NCBI GenBank assembly: GCA_029721435.1
Contig: CM056581.1
Coordinates: 69,736,712 to 69,800,711 of the forward strand
Source: Gymnothorax reevesii
Lineage: Eukaryota > Chordata > Actinopteri > Anguilliformes > Muraenidae
Length of the DNA: 64,000 nt
Direction of reading: 5' to 3'
The stretch's first letter is position 1. Each line of letters opens with the position of its first letter. This document shows positions 22,305-34,443 of the stretch, one piece after another. A model generated the notes under the pieces. That model was given only the letters and a program-made list of their open reading frames with translations. It was not told the origin of the DNA and did no database searches. The translations under genes and the position numbers were made by a program.

Positions 22305-23719
22305 AGGTCTCCTGAGCAGTTTTCCTGCTGCCGATTCTGTATCAGCTTTTGATTTACCTTCCTCAAGTCCTCAGAGCCCTGACATTCCCTCCGAGTGTGC
22401 CCATCCTCGCCACATTTGTAACAAAAAATACCTGGTCGAGCCGGTCTAGGGGTCTTTGTCCTTGGGGGTGCACCACTGGCAGCAGTGGTTGATATCCTGA
22501 TCTCTGGCCTAGTCGGGGTTGATGACCTTTCAGGATTTGAAGTAGCTGAGGCCACAGTCAACAGTTTGGACACATTTGCCGACAGCTCCCGCACCTCACG
22601 CTTCAGACTATCAAATTCGGGATGCACAGACATCTGAGGTACAGTTGTAGTGGCAACCTTAGCAGCTGGTTTCGCACTCTGTCGAGCACTAATCCAATTC
22701 TCTTCCTCTCTAACCACCCTCATTAGCTCTGAAAAAGAAGGAGGATCGCGTGCCATGTGGATCATGCGCACACGTAGGGCCCCCATGTCGTTTACGAGTG
22801 CACCCTTTACCAGCTGTTCCATGCGCGCCTTATTCATGCCTTGAGCGTCAATTCCTCCCTTGAGCAGAGCTCTGTGAAGCAGCTTATCCAAACGATATAA
22901 GAAAGCAGAAAGTTTTTCTCCCTCTTCTTGGTAAGTATGACGAAACTGTGCCATAAGGTCAGGCCCACTCTCAGTAGTGCCGTACGCAATATCCAGAGCA
23001 GATAAGTAATCAGTGGCAGTGGCAGACGGATTGCTTATTTTCAAGAACCTGACAATGTCTGCAGCGGGCCCTCTCAAACTCTCAGTGATGCGCTGCTTCT
23101 TCGCTGCCTCAGAACACTGCCACTCACTAATCATCTGAGTAGCCTGCTCCATCCAAGGATCGTATTCTTCTTCCCCTGCTGGTACAGGTTTCACTCCCGA
23201 GAACAACCTCAGTTTTCGGTAGCTAGGCCCGTCAGTAGACACTTGGTTGCATTTATCTACTAGTCTGCCTATCGCGTCAAACAACTCCACATTCAAATCG
23301 GGTCTGGGGGACTGACTGACTGAGGAAATGGCTCTAACGTCATCCATAGATTTGCCTTCCTGTTGTAATAATGACATAAGCTTTCTATGGAATGTTACAT
23401 CACCAGAGGTGGGCTCTGGAGAAACTAGACAGTCAACTAATTTCACAGTCCAGGGCCCAGCTTCTCCCGCAATTCCTATTTGAGGAGGTACGAGGTCAGG
23501 AGTTAAATCGGTGCTGGTCTCCACTAATATGAATAAATGGGTGCCAGTGGTGTCGCCTCTCCGACCACTGATTTTGGTTCGCCCAAAAACTTTCACTGTG
23601 TCTAAGACCTTAGTGATAGCCTCATCACTTACATCAAGAGGAGCATCAACTAGTACAATGGCTCGGTTAAGGCTAATCTGCGCTTTCTGGCACCATGCAA
23701 CAACTTGAGAAAGCTCCAT
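22301..23719 (-). CDS. gag: gag, PNMA-like, with zinc knuckle
   Basis: An intact 472-residue frame. The N-terminus (ELSQVVAWCQKAQISLNRAI, then GEAGPWTVKLVDC) matches the layout of the N-terminal domain of vertebrate PNMA proteins. The middle (EYDPWMEQATQMISEWQCSE and ESLRGPAADIVRFLK, about residues 195-350) matches the PNMA/Ty3-type capsid region. A CCHC zinc knuckle lies at residues 433-446 (CYKCGEDGHTRREC). Gag would assemble the particle and bind genomic RNA. The pol frame overlaps its end in the -1 register. The slip site is not canonical; GGAAAAC shortly before the stop is a candidate. PNMA genes are known to derive from Ty3-type elements, so this element may be close to that ancestor group. 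This is recalled family resemblance, not a search. Confidence 0.88.
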   Translation of the reverse strand: MELSQVVAWCQKAQISLNRAIVLVDAPLDVSDEAITKVLDTVKVFGRTKISGRRGDTTGTHLFILVETSTDLTPDLVPPQIGIAGEAGPWTVKLVDCLVSPEPTSGDVTFHRKLMSLLQQEGKSMDDVRAISSVSQSPRPDLNVELFDAIGRLVDKCNQVSTDGPSYRKLRLFSGVKPVPAGEEEYDPWMEQATQMISEWQCSEAAKKQRITESLRGPAADIVRFLKISNPSATATDYLSALDIAYGTTESGPDLMAQFRHTYQEEGEKLSAFLYRLDKLLHRALLKGGIDAQGMNKARMEQLVKGALVNDMGALRVRMIHMARDPPSFSELMRVVREEENWISARQSAKPAAKVATTTVPQMSVHPEFDSLKREVRELSANVSKLLTVASATSNPERSSTPTRPEIRISTTAASGAPPRTKTPRPARPGIFCYKCGEDGHTRRECQGSEDLRKVNQKLIQNRQQENCSGDL

Positions 23720-23804
23720 TTTAGCCTGAGGCTAAATGTGGAATGTTTCAAGACAACGCCAGAGAAAAAAAAGAAAATAAATATATATATTAGGAAGTGT
23801 CTGA

Positions 23805-23823
23805 GATCCCAGCGGTGCCTCCA
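23805..23823 (-). other. Primer binding site
   Basis: Three bases after the 5' LTR end, the coding strand reads TGGAGGCACCGCTGGGATC. It starts with TGG, the complement of a tRNA 3' CCA end. The complementary end (GCGGTGCCTCCA) looks like a tRNA acceptor arm, but I could not assign the tRNA. Confidence 0.65.
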
Positions 23824-23826
23824 AAA

Positions 23827-25727
23827 TGTAACCCTATTTTCGTGGGTCAGCAATATTCAATAAGGGCTACACTCTGTGTTTGCAATGGAACAGGATCCTG
23901 GGTCCTCAGCGTTTGATGGTAGAATGGCTGATACTTCCTAAAATTATTTGAATTATAACCCCTGCAGAGATCAAGTTAAAAGTAAACAGTGGTGATTCAT
24001 TTTCATTTACCATCCAAGGAAACCAATTAACCAACAACCAGTGCGGTGCCTCCACTGTGGAACTACTACACCAAATGGTACCTGGTATATAATGTAATTC
24101 CCCAGAAATGACTAGTTATGCCTAGTCTGATTTACACACACAACCAAAAAACAAAAATACACAAGACCCAACCACCAAGGTTTCCAGAGTCCTCAAACAA
24201 TTTAGTTTTATTCTCAGTTCCTATTTTCAAAACAATGAAGTTTAAGTAGGTTATTTATTTTTTTTCAAGTGTATTTTTTTTTTGTTACCCCATCACCCAG
24301 GCTGTATCACTGTGCAGTGAATGCTCTTTTTTTTAAACTTAAACGTCACATTAACCTTAAGAACCTATTTAGCTCCTTATCTAACCGATTCGCGTCTATA
24401 CATTCAACTATGCATTTCTTTATTCAAATGAATCGCCTCGAACTTGCCAGACGCAATATTGATGTTAATGAGCCTGCTTAAGACTCAAATGCCTTGTAAA
24501 TTCTAATAGGAAAAAAAAAACAACTCATAAAAATGTACAGCAATGTAGTACCTGAAGAAGAAAAAATGGACAAAAATAAAATAAATGACTAATAATCCCA
24601 AAATACACAGGCACCTGTTTGAACGAGAATTAGAGAAAACAAAACTGTCGGGTCACCACACTAAAGTTGACCTTAGCCAGAGAAAACAGATGGCCTTATT
24701 CGAAGTGATACTCCCAACCCAGGTACGTAACCTAGCCTCTAGATGGCTCTCAAAACCCTCTTATATGGCCAGTCACTCATAAATAGTAATTACCAAGCGC
24801 TTGGATTTTTTTCTTTCGTTGGGGCCCAGTTGGTGCACAGATGTCCAGTAACTCTCCAATGTACGAACTTCCAATTGTTCGCTTGTTGAATACAACTCGG
24901 TGGTCGGTGACAAACAGTACTCACGAATCCCTTGTAGTGGTGTGAGCTGCAGGTTAACGCTCTTCTCGCTGCAGTTCCGAGAACCCAATCCCTGGGCGAA
25001 TGAATTCCGCCGAGCTCCAGTGGAAGACGCGGTCTTCGAAGTTAGCAACTAGCTTCTACAACAGGCAGAAGTACGCATCTTCAAGCGTCCCAGACTTCAC
25101 ATACACGAAGGACCTTGCCTAAAACCGCATACTGTTTTGCTAGATTCCGTAAGAATACTACCGCTAAAGTGAAGAGGTCTTTAGCCAAATGGGGCACGGG
25201 AAATAAAAAAAATAAAATGTCACACTGGCTACAACGTAGCTACAGCAAGGCTACACGCTCGGAACCCGAAGTAACTTAATTCAGGAAATAATGAAGTTGA
25301 CAAGCACTTCTCGCTACACTCTGCCCTAATAGTAAATCACTATTTGGGCGAATATGTCGCGTTTAAGGCACCAAATATATTTCACGTATTACTCCACTCA
25401 AGCTCCAACTGGCCACACTCTTCCACTAGATTAGCTCGCACCAGAACTGCTATTCCATGACCTTTCACTCGCGGTCTCATTGGCTGATGAAATGTGCCCA
25501 AGATATTATATGAGACAACCAGAAAGCGGCCATTAACGAACTCTCACTTCTGTTAGAAAAAAAATGAAGAAAATTACATGAACAAAAAAAAAGAAAGAAA
25601 GAAAGAAAATACACTCAGAAATACTCAAAGAGCTAGCCATATTTAAACAAAACCTAGCATAGGTGGTACTTATCTTCTAAAATGCACAGCTGTACATAAA
25701 CATAAGCAGATTATCTGGGGCCTTACA
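23827..25727 (-). repeat. 5' LTR of the Ty3/gypsy-type element
   Basis: A 1901-bp LTR, 5' in the coding direction and near-identical to 15721-17625. Promoter function is expected here on the minus strand, but I could not place a TATA box or the R region with confidence. Confidence 0.93.
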
Positions 25728-27514
25728 TACAGAATCGGCCCGGGGATATGTAGGCTGTGCTGTGGTTTAACCAGAATCAGCCCTGGGATATGTAGGCTGT
25801 GCTGTGGTTTAACCAGAATCAGCCCTGGGATACGTATTCGGTGCTGTGGTTTAAACAGAATCGGCCCCGTGATATGTAGGCTGTGCTGTGGTTTAACCAG
25901 AATCGGCCCTGGGATATGTAGGCTGTGCTGTGGCATAACCAGAATCAGCCCTGGGATATGTAGTCTGTGCGGTGGTTTATACACAATCGGCCCTGGGATA
26001 TGTAGGCTGTGCTGTGGTTTAACCAGAATCAGCCCTGTGATATGTAGGCTGTGCTGTGGTTTAACCAGAATCAGCCCTGGGATACGTATTCTGTGCTGTG
26101 GTTTAAACAGAATCGGCCCCGTGATATGTAGGCCGTGCTGTGGTTTAACCAGAATCAGCCCTGGGATATGTAGGCTGTGCTGTGGTTTAAACAGAATCTG
26201 CCCTGGGATATGTAGTTTGTGCTGTGGTTTAACCAGAATCAGCCCTGGGATATGTAGGCTGTGCTGTGGTTTAACCAGAATCTGCCCTGGGATATGTAGT
26301 TTGTGCTGTGGTTCATACAGAATCGGCCCTGGGATATGTATTCTGTGCTGTGGTTTAACCAGAATCAGCCCTGGGATATGTAGTCTGTGCTGTGGTTTAA
26401 ACAGAATCAGCCCTGGGATATGAAGGCTGTGCTGTGGTTTAACCAGAATCTGCCCTGGGATATGTAGTTTGTGCTGTGGTTTAAACAGAATCAGCCCTGG
26501 GATATGAAGGCTGTGCTGTGGTTTAACCAGAATCTGCCCTGGGATATGTAGTTTGTGCTGTGGTTTAAACAGAATCAGCCCTGGGATATGTAGGCTGTGC
26601 TGTGGTTTAACCAGAATCAGCCCTGGGATATGTAGTCTGTGCTGTGTTTTTAACAGAGTCGTCCCTGGGATATGTAGTCTGTGCCGGGTTTAACCAGAAT
26701 CGGCCCTGGGATATGTAGTCTGTGCTGTGGTTTAAACAGAATCAGCCCTGGGATATGTAGGCTGTTCTGTGGTTTAACCAGAATCATCCCTAGGATATGT
26801 AGGCTGTGCTGTGGTTTAACCAGAATCGGCCCTGGGATATGTAGGCTGTGCTGTGGCATAACCAGAATCAGCCCTGGGATATGTAATCTGGGCTGTGGTT
26901 TAACCAGAATCGGCCCTGGGATATGTAGTCTGAGCTGTGATTTAACCAGAATCAGCCCTGGGATATGTATTCTGTGCTGTGGTTTAACCAGAATCAGCCC
27001 TGGGATATGTAGTCTGTGCTGTGGTTTAAACAGAATCAGCCCTGGGTTATGTAGGCTGTGCTGTGGTTTAACCAGAATCTGCCCTGGGATATGTAGTTTG
27101 TGCTGTGGTTTAAACAGAATCAGCCCTGGGATTTGTAGGCTGTGCTGTGGTTTAACCAGAATCAGCCCTTGGATATGTAGTCTGTGCTGTGGTTTAAACA
27201 GAGTCGTCCCTGGGATATGTAGTCTGTGCTGTGGTTTAACCAGAATCGGCCCTGGGATATGTAGTCTGTGCTGTGGTTTAAACAGAATCAGCCCTGGGAT
27301 ATGTAGGCTGTTCTGTGGTTTAACCAGAATCGGCCCTAGGAAATGTAGGCTGTGCTGTGATTTAACCAGAATCGGCCCTGGGATATGTAGGCTGTGCTGT
27401 GGCATAACCAGAATCAGCCCTGGGATATGTAATCTGTGCTGTGGTTTTAACAGAATCAGCCTTGGGATATGTAGGCTGTGCTTGGTTTAACCAGAATCAG
27501 CCCTGGGATATGTA
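25728..27514. repeat. Satellite segment 5
   Basis: About 42 monomers. It begins with TACAGAATCGGCCC, the other half of the monomer split by the LTR element. It includes a + frame at 25869-26423 (184 codons) and paired frames at 26650-27490. From about 26980 it belongs to the left copy of the 5291-bp duplication. Confidence 0.95.
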
Positions 27515-28184
27515 GAAAACCCAAAACCAGTGAAGTTGGCACGTTGTGTAAATCGTAAATTAATACAGAATACAATGATTTGCAAATCCTTTTCAACCAA
27601 TATTCAATTGAATACACTGCAAAGACAAGTTACTTAATGTTCGAACAGGTAAACTTTGTAATTTTTTGTAAATATTATCTCATTTGGAATTTGATGCCTG
27701 CAACATGTTTCAAAAAAGCTGGCACAAGTGGCAAAAAAGACTGAGAGAGTTGAGGAATGCTCATCAAACACTTAATTGGAACATCCCACCGGTGAACGGG
27801 CTAATTGGGAACAGGGGGGTGCCATGATTGGGTATAAAAGTAGCTTCCCTGAAATGCTCAGTCATTCACAAACAAGGATGGGGCGAGGGTCACCACTTAG
27901 TGAACAAATGCGTGAGCTGATTGTCGAACAGTTTAAAAACAACATTCCTCAACGAGCAATTGCAAGAAATTTAGGGATTTCATCATCTACGGTCCGTAAT
28001 ATCGTCAAAAGGTTCCGAGAATCTGGAGAAATCACTGCACGTAAGCGACAAGGTCAAAAACCAACACTGAATGCCCGTGACCTTCGGTCCCTCGGGCGGT
28101 ACTGCATCAAAAACCGACATCAGTGTGTAAAGGACATCACCACATGGGCTCAGGAACACTTCAGAAAACCACTGTCATTCACTA
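27515..28184 (+). mobile_element. Truncated Tc1 copy (left copy of 5291-bp pair)
   Basis: Left 670 bases of the array Tc1 element ending at the common break. It starts with G instead of C after the target TA and has GTCATTCACTA before the palindrome; both marks are shared only with 32806-33475. The transposase frame from 27776 runs in frame into satellite to 28540 (254 codons). Confidence 0.9.
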
Positions 28185-29152
28185 AACCACAGTGCTGTGG
28201 TTTAACCAGAATCGGCCCTGGGATATGTAGGCTGTGCTGTGGTTTAACCAGAATCAGCCCTGGGATATGTAGTCTGTGCTGTGGATTAAACAGAATCGGC
28301 CCCGTGATATGTAGGCTGTGCTGTGGTTTAACCAGAATCAGCCCTGGGATATGTAGGCTGTGCTGTGGTTTATACGGAATCAGCCCTGGAATATGTAGTC
28401 TGTGCTGTAGTTTAACCAGAATCAGCCCTGGGATATGTAGCCTGTGCTGTGGTATAACCAGAATCAGCCCTGGGATATGTAGTCTGTGCTGTGGTTTATA
28501 CAGAATCAGCCCTGGGATATGTAGTCTGTGCTGTGGTTAAAAAACAATCGGCCCTGGGATATGTAGGTTGTGCTGTGGTTTATACAGAATCGGCCCTGGA
28601 ATATGTAGTCTGAGCTGTGATTTAACCAGAATCAGCCCTGGGATATGTATTCTGTGCTGTGGTTTAACCAGAATCAGCCCTGGGATATGTAGTCTGTGCT
28701 GTGGTTTAAACAGAATCAGCCCTGGGATATGTAGGCTGTGCTGTGGTTTAACCAGAATCTGCCCTGGGATATGTAGTTTGCGCTGTGGTTTAAACAGAAT
28801 CAGCCCTGGGATATGTAGTCTGTGCTGTGGTTTAAACAGAGTCGTCCCTGGGATATGTAGTCTGTGCTGTGGTTTAACCAGAATCGGCCCTGGGATATGT
28901 AGTCTGTGCTGTGGTTTAAACAGAATCAGCCCTGGGATATGTAGGCTGTTCTGTGGTTTAACCAGAATCGGCCCTAGGATATGTAGGCTGTGCTGTGGTT
29001 TAACCAGAATCAGCCCTGGGATATGTAGGCTGTGCTGTGGCATAACCAGAATCAGCCCTGGGATATGTAATCTGGGCTGTGGTTTTAACAGAATCAGCCC
29101 TGGGATATGTAGGCTGTGCTTGGTTTAACCAGAATCAGCCCTGGGATATGTA
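28185..29152. repeat. Satellite segment 6
   Basis: About 23 monomers between two truncated Tc1 copies, repeated almost unchanged at 33476-34443 as part of the 5291-bp duplication. A GTTAAAAAACAATC variant near 28535 breaks the + frame here, whereas the partner reads GTTTAAAAACAATC and stays open. Confidence 0.95.
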
Positions 29153-29821
29153 CAAAACCCAAAACCAGTGAAGTTGGCACGTTGTGTAAATCGTAAATAA
29201 AAACAGAATACAATGATTTGCAAATCCTTTTCAACCAATATACAATTGAATACACTGCAAAGACAAGTTACTTAATGTTCAAACAGGTAAACTTTGTAAT
29301 TTTTTGTAAATATTATCTCATTTGGAATTTGATGCCTGCAACATGTTTCAAAAAAGCTGGCACAAGTGGCAAAAAAGACTGAGAGAGTTGAGGAATGCTC
29401 ATCAAACACTTAATTGGAACATCCCACCGGTGAACGGGCTAATTGGGAACAGGGGGGTGCCATGATTGGGTATAAAAGTAGCTTCCCTGAAATGCTCAGT
29501 TATTCACAAACAAGGATGGGGCGAGGGTCACCACTTAGTGAACAAATGCGTGAGCTGATTGTCGAACAGTTTAAAAACAACATTCCTCAACGAGCTATTG
29601 CAAGAAATTAAGGATTTTATCATCTACGGTCCGTAATATCGTCAAAAAGTTCAGAGAATCTGGAGAAATCACTGCACGCAAGCGACAAGGTCAAAAACCA
29701 TCATTGAATGCCCGTGACCTTCGATCCCTCGGGCGGTACTGCATCAAAAACCGACATCAGTGTGTAAAGGACATCACCACATGGGCTCAGGAACACTTCA
29801 GAAAACCACTGTCAGTCACTA
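29153..29821 (+). mobile_element. Truncated Tc1 copy with a 1-bp deletion
   Basis: Left 669 bases ending at the common break. A base is missing in GAAATTAAGGATTTT, giving a stop at 29609-29611 after 65 codons. The frame reopens at 29704 and continues into satellite. The same deletion is present in 34444-35112, the partner copy 5291 bp to the right. Confidence 0.9.
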
Positions 29822-32805
29822 AACCACAGTGCTGTGGTTTAACCAGAATCGGCCCTGGGATATGTAGGCTGTGCTGTGGTTTAACCAGAATCAGCCCTGG
29901 GATATGTAGTCTGTGCTGTGGATGAAACAGAATCGGCCCTGGGATATTTAGGCTGTGCAGTGGTTTAACCAGAATCAGCCCTGGGATATGTAGTCTGTGC
30001 TGTGGTTTAAACAGAATCAGCCCTGGGATATGTAGGCTGTGCTTGGTTTAACCAGAATCAGCCCTGGGACATGTAGTCCGTGCTGTGGTTCATTCAGAAT
30101 CGGCCCTGGGATATGTAGGCTGTGCTGAGGTTTAACCAGAATCAGCCCTGGGATATGTAGGCTGTGCTGTGGTTAAACCAGAATCAGCCCTGGGATATCT
30201 AGTCTGTGCTGTGGTTTAAACAGAATCGGCCCTAGGATATGTAGGCTGTGCTGTGGTTTATACAGAATCAGCCCTGGGATATGTAGTTTGTGCTGTAGTT
30301 TAACCAGAATCAGCCCAGGGATATGTAGTCTATGCTGTGGTTTATACAGAATCAGCCCAGGGATATGTAGTCTATGCTGTGGTTTAACCAGAATCAGCCC
30401 TGGGATATGTAGTCTGCGCTGTGGTTTAAAAAGAATCGGCCCTGGGATATGTAGGTTGTGCTGTGGTTTAAACAGAATCGGCCCTGGGATATGTAGTCTG
30501 AGCTGTGGTTTAACCAGAATCGGCGCTAAGATATGTAGTCTGTGCTGTGATTAAAACAGAATCGGCCCTGGGATATGTAGGCTGTGCAGTGGTTTTAACA
30601 GAATCAGCCCCTTGGATATGTAGGCTGTGCTGTGGTTTAACCAGAATCAGCCCTGGGATATGTAGTCTGTGCTGTGGTTTAAACAGAATCGGCCCTGGGA
30701 TATGTAGGCTGTGCTGTGGTTTAACCAAAATCGGCCCTGGGATATGTAGGCTGTGCTGTGGCATAACCAGAATCAGCCCTGGGATATGTAGTCTGTGCTG
30801 TGGTTTAACCAGAATCAGCCCTGGGATATGTAGTCTGTGCTGTGGTTTATTCAGAATCGGCCCTGGGATATGAAGGCTGTGCTGTGGTTTAACCAGAATC
30901 AGCCCTGGGATATTTAGGCTGTGCTGTGATTTGACCAGAATCAGCCCTGGAATATGTAGTCGGTGCTGTAGTTTAAACAGAATCAGCCCTGGGATATGTA
31001 GGCTGTTCTGTGGTTTAACCAGAATCGGCCCTAGGATATGTAGGCTGTGCTGTGGTTTAACCAGAATCGGCCCTGGGATATGTAGTCTGTGCTGTGGTTT
31101 AAACAGAATCGTCCCTGGGATATGTAGTCTGTGCTGTGGTTTAACCAGAATCGGCCCTGGGATATGTAGTCTGTGCTGTGGTTTAAACAGAATCGGCCCT
31201 GGGATATGTAGGCTGTGCAGTGGTTTAACCAGAATCAGCCCTAGGATATGTAGTCTGTGCTGTGGTTTAAACAGAATCAGCCCTGGGATATGTAGGCTGT
31301 GCTGTGGTTTAACCAGAATCAGCCCTGGGATATGAAGGCTGTGCTGTGGTTTAACCAGAATCAGCCCTGGGATATGCAGTCTGTGCTGTGGTTTAAACAG
31401 AATCGGCCCTGGGATATGTAGGCTGTGCTGTGTTTTAACCAGAATCGGCCCTGGGATATGTAGGCTGTGCTCGGGCATAACCAGAATCAGCCCTGGGATA
31501 TGTAGTCTGTGCTGTGGCTTAACCAGAATCGGCCCTGGGATATGTAGGCTGTGCTGTGGTTTAACCAGAATCAGCCCTGGGATATGTAGTCTGTGCTGTG
31601 GTTTAAACAGAATCCGCCCTGGGATATGTAGGCTGTGCTGTGGTTTAACCAGAATCAGCCGTGGGATATTTAGGCTGTGCTGTGGTTTTACCTGAATCAG
31701 CCCTGGGAAATGTAGTCTGTGCTGTGGTTTAAACAGAATCGGCCCTAGGATATGTAGGCTGTGCTGTGGTTTAACCAGAATCCGCCCTGGGATATGTAGG
31801 CTGTGCTGTGGCATAACCAGAATCAGCCCTGGGATATGTAGTCTGTGCGGTGGTTTATACAGAATCGGCCCTGGGATATGTAGGCTGTGCTGTGGTTTAA
31901 CCAGAATCAGCGCAGGGATATGTAGGCTGTGCTGTGGTTTAACCAGAATCAGCCCTGGGATACGTATACTGTGCTGTGGTTTAAACAGAATCGGCCCCGT
32001 GATATGTAGGCTGTGCTGTGGTTTAACCAGAATCGGCCCTGGGATATGTAGGCTATGCTGTGGCATAACCAGAATCAGCCCTGGGATATGTAGTCTGTGC
32101 GGTGGTTTATACACAATCTGCCCTGGGATATGTAGGCTGTGCTGTGGTTTAACCAGAATCAGCCCTGGGATACGTATTCTTTGCTGTGGTTTAAACAGAA
32201 TCGGCCCTGTGATATGTAGGCCGCGCTGTGGTTTAACCAGAATCAGCCCTGGGATATGTAGTCTGTGCTGTGGTTTAAACAGAATCAGCCCTGGGTTATG
32301 TAGGCTGTGCTGTGGTTTAACCAGAATCAGCCGTGGGATATTTAGGCTGTGCTGTGGTTTAACCAGAATCTGCCCTGGGATATGTAGTTTGTGCTGTGGT
32401 TTAAACAGAATCAGCCCTGGGATTTGTAGGCTGTGCTGTGGTTTAACCAGAATCAGCCCTTGGATATGTAGTCTGTGCTGTGGTTTAAACAGAGTCGTCC
32501 CTGGGATATGTAGTCTGTGCTGTGGTTTAACCAGAATCGGCCCTGGGATATGTAGTCTGTGCTGTGGTTTAAACAGAATCAGCCCTGGGATATGTAGGCT
32601 GTTCTGTGGTTTAACCAGAATCGGCCCTAGGAAATGTAGGCTGTGCTGTGATTTAACCAGAATCGGCCCTGGGATATGTAGGCTGTGCTGTGGCATAACC
32701 AGAATCAGCCCTGGGATATGTAATCTGTGCTGTGGTTTTAACAGAATCAGCCTTGGGATATGTAGGCTGTGCTTGGTTTAACCAGAATCAGCCCTGGGAT
32801 ATGTA
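29822..32805. repeat. Satellite segment 7
   Basis: About 71 monomers with a 728-codon minus-strand open frame (32696-30510). A 41-bp TTGGTTT monomer near 30029-30071 has no Tc1 insertion (it reads GGGACATGTAGTCC), a second empty-site-like copy. Confidence 0.95.
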
Positions 32806-33475
32806 GAAAACCCAAAACCAGTGAAGTTGGCACGTTGTGTAAATCGTAAATTAATACAGAATACAATGATTTGCAAATCCTTTTCAACCAATATTCAATT
32901 GAATACACTGCAAAGACAAGTTACTTAATGTTCGAACAGGTAAACTTTGTAATTTTTTGTAAATATTATCTCATTTGGAATTTGATGCCTGCAACATGTT
33001 TCAAAAAAGCTGGCACAAGTGGCAAAAAAGACTGAGAGAGTTGAGGAATGCTCATCAAACACTTAATTGGAACATCCCACCGGTGAACGGGCTAATTGGG
33101 AACAGGGGGGTGCCATGATTGGGTATAAAAGTAGCTTCCCTGAAATGCTCAGTCATTCACAAACAAGGATGGGGCGAGGGTCACCACTTAGTGAACAAAT
33201 GCGTGAGCTGATTGTCGAACAGTTTAAAAACAACATTCCTCAACGAGCAATTGCAAGAAATTTAGGGATTTCATCATCTACGGTCCGTAATATCGTCAAA
33301 AGGTTCCGAGAATCTGGAGAAATCACTGCACGTAAGCGACAAGGTCAAAAACCAACACTGAATGCCCGTGACCTTCGGTCCCTCGGGCGGTACTGCATCA
33401 AAAACCGACATCAGTGTGTAAAGGACATCACCACATGGGCTCAGGAACACTTCAGAAAACCACTGTCATTCACTA
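32806..33475 (+). mobile_element. Truncated Tc1 copy with the longest chimeric frame
   Basis: Left 670 bases ending at the common break. The transposase frame from 33067 (MGRG at 33169) continues through the palindrome and 23 satellite monomers to 34419, 450 codons in all, ending at the 41-bp monomer as RLCLV. It contains the first helix-turn-helix and most of the second, but no catalytic residues. Confidence 0.9.
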
Positions 33476-34443
33476 AACCACAGTGCTGTGGTTTAACCAG
33501 AATCGGCCCTGGGATATGTAGGCTGTGCTGTGGTTTAACCAGAATCAGCCCTGGGATATGTAGTCTGTGCTGTGGATTAAACAGAATCGGCCCCGTGATA
33601 TGTAGGCTGTGCTGTGGTTTAACCAGAATCAGCCCTGGGATATGTAGGCTGTGCTGTCGTTTATACGGAATCAGCCCTGGAATATGTAGTCTGTGCTGTA
33701 GTTTAACCAGAATCAGCCCTGGGATATGTAGCCTGTGCTGTGGTATAACCAGAATCAGCCCTGGGATATGTAGTCTGTGCTGTGGTTTATACAGAATCAG
33801 CCCTGGGATATGTAGTCTGTGCTGTGGTTTAAAAACAATCGGCCCTGGGATATGTAGGTTGTGCTGTGGTTTATACAGAATCGGCCCTGGAATATGTAGT
33901 CTGAGCTGTGATTTAACCAGAATCAGCCCTGGGATATGTATTCTGTGCTGTGGTTTAACCAGAATCAGCCCTGGGATATGTAGTCTGTGCTGTGGTTTAA
34001 ACAGAATCAGCCCTGGGATATGTAGGCTGTGCTGTGGTTTAACCAGAATCTGCCCTGGGATATGTAGTTTGCGCTGTGGTTTAAACAGAATCAGCCCTGG
34101 GATATGTAGTCTGTGCTGTGGTTTAAACAGAGTCGTCCCTGGGATATGTAGTCTGTGCTGTGGTTTAACCAGAATCGGCCCTGGGATATGTAGTCTGTGC
34201 TGTGGTTTAAACAGAATCAGCCCTGGGATATGTAGGCTGTTCTGTGGTTTAACCAGAATCGGCCCTAGGATATGTAGGCTGTGCTGTGGTTTAACCAGAA
34301 TCAGCCCTGGGATATGTAGGCTGTGCTGTGGCATAACCAGAATCAGCCCTGGGATATGTAATCTGGGCTGTGGTTTTAACAGAATCAGCCCTGGGATATG
34401 TAGGCTGTGCTTGGTTTAACCAGAATCAGCCCTGGGATATGTA
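33476..34443. repeat. Satellite segment 8
   Basis: About 23 monomers, the duplicate of 28185-29152. The + frame is open throughout, and a 297-codon minus frame (34334-33441) overlaps it and reads back into the Tc1 fragment. Confidence 0.95.

Larger units (their letters stand above)
15721..25727 (-). mobile_element. Ty3/gypsy-type LTR retrotransposon with PNMA-like Gag
   Basis: A 10,007-bp element on the minus strand inserted in one satellite monomer. The flanking TACA (15717-15720 and 25728-25731) is a 4-bp target duplication, and removing the element restores GGTTTATACAGAATCGGCCC. LTRs are about 1.9 kb, with TG...CA ends. Order in the coding direction is LTR, primer site, gag, protease, reverse transcriptase, RNase H, integrase, polypurine tract, LTR. 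RT before integrase in this order is the Ty3/gypsy arrangement. No envelope gene is seen. Confidence 0.95.
26980..32250 (+). repeat. Left copy of a 5291-bp tandem duplication
   Basis: Every landmark here recurs 5291 bp to the right: the Tc1 copies (27515 to 32806, 29153 to 34444) and open-frame starts (29414 to 34705, 30288 to 35579, 31999 to 37290). The right copy spans about 32250-37540. Edges are approximate; one monomer is missing near 27060 relative to the partner. Confidence 0.85.

Noticed and set aside
22330..22346. ACAGAATCGGC in the retroelement gag end matches the satellite monomer
   Set aside because: An 11-base match in coding sequence (on the minus strand) with no extension on either side; most likely chance.
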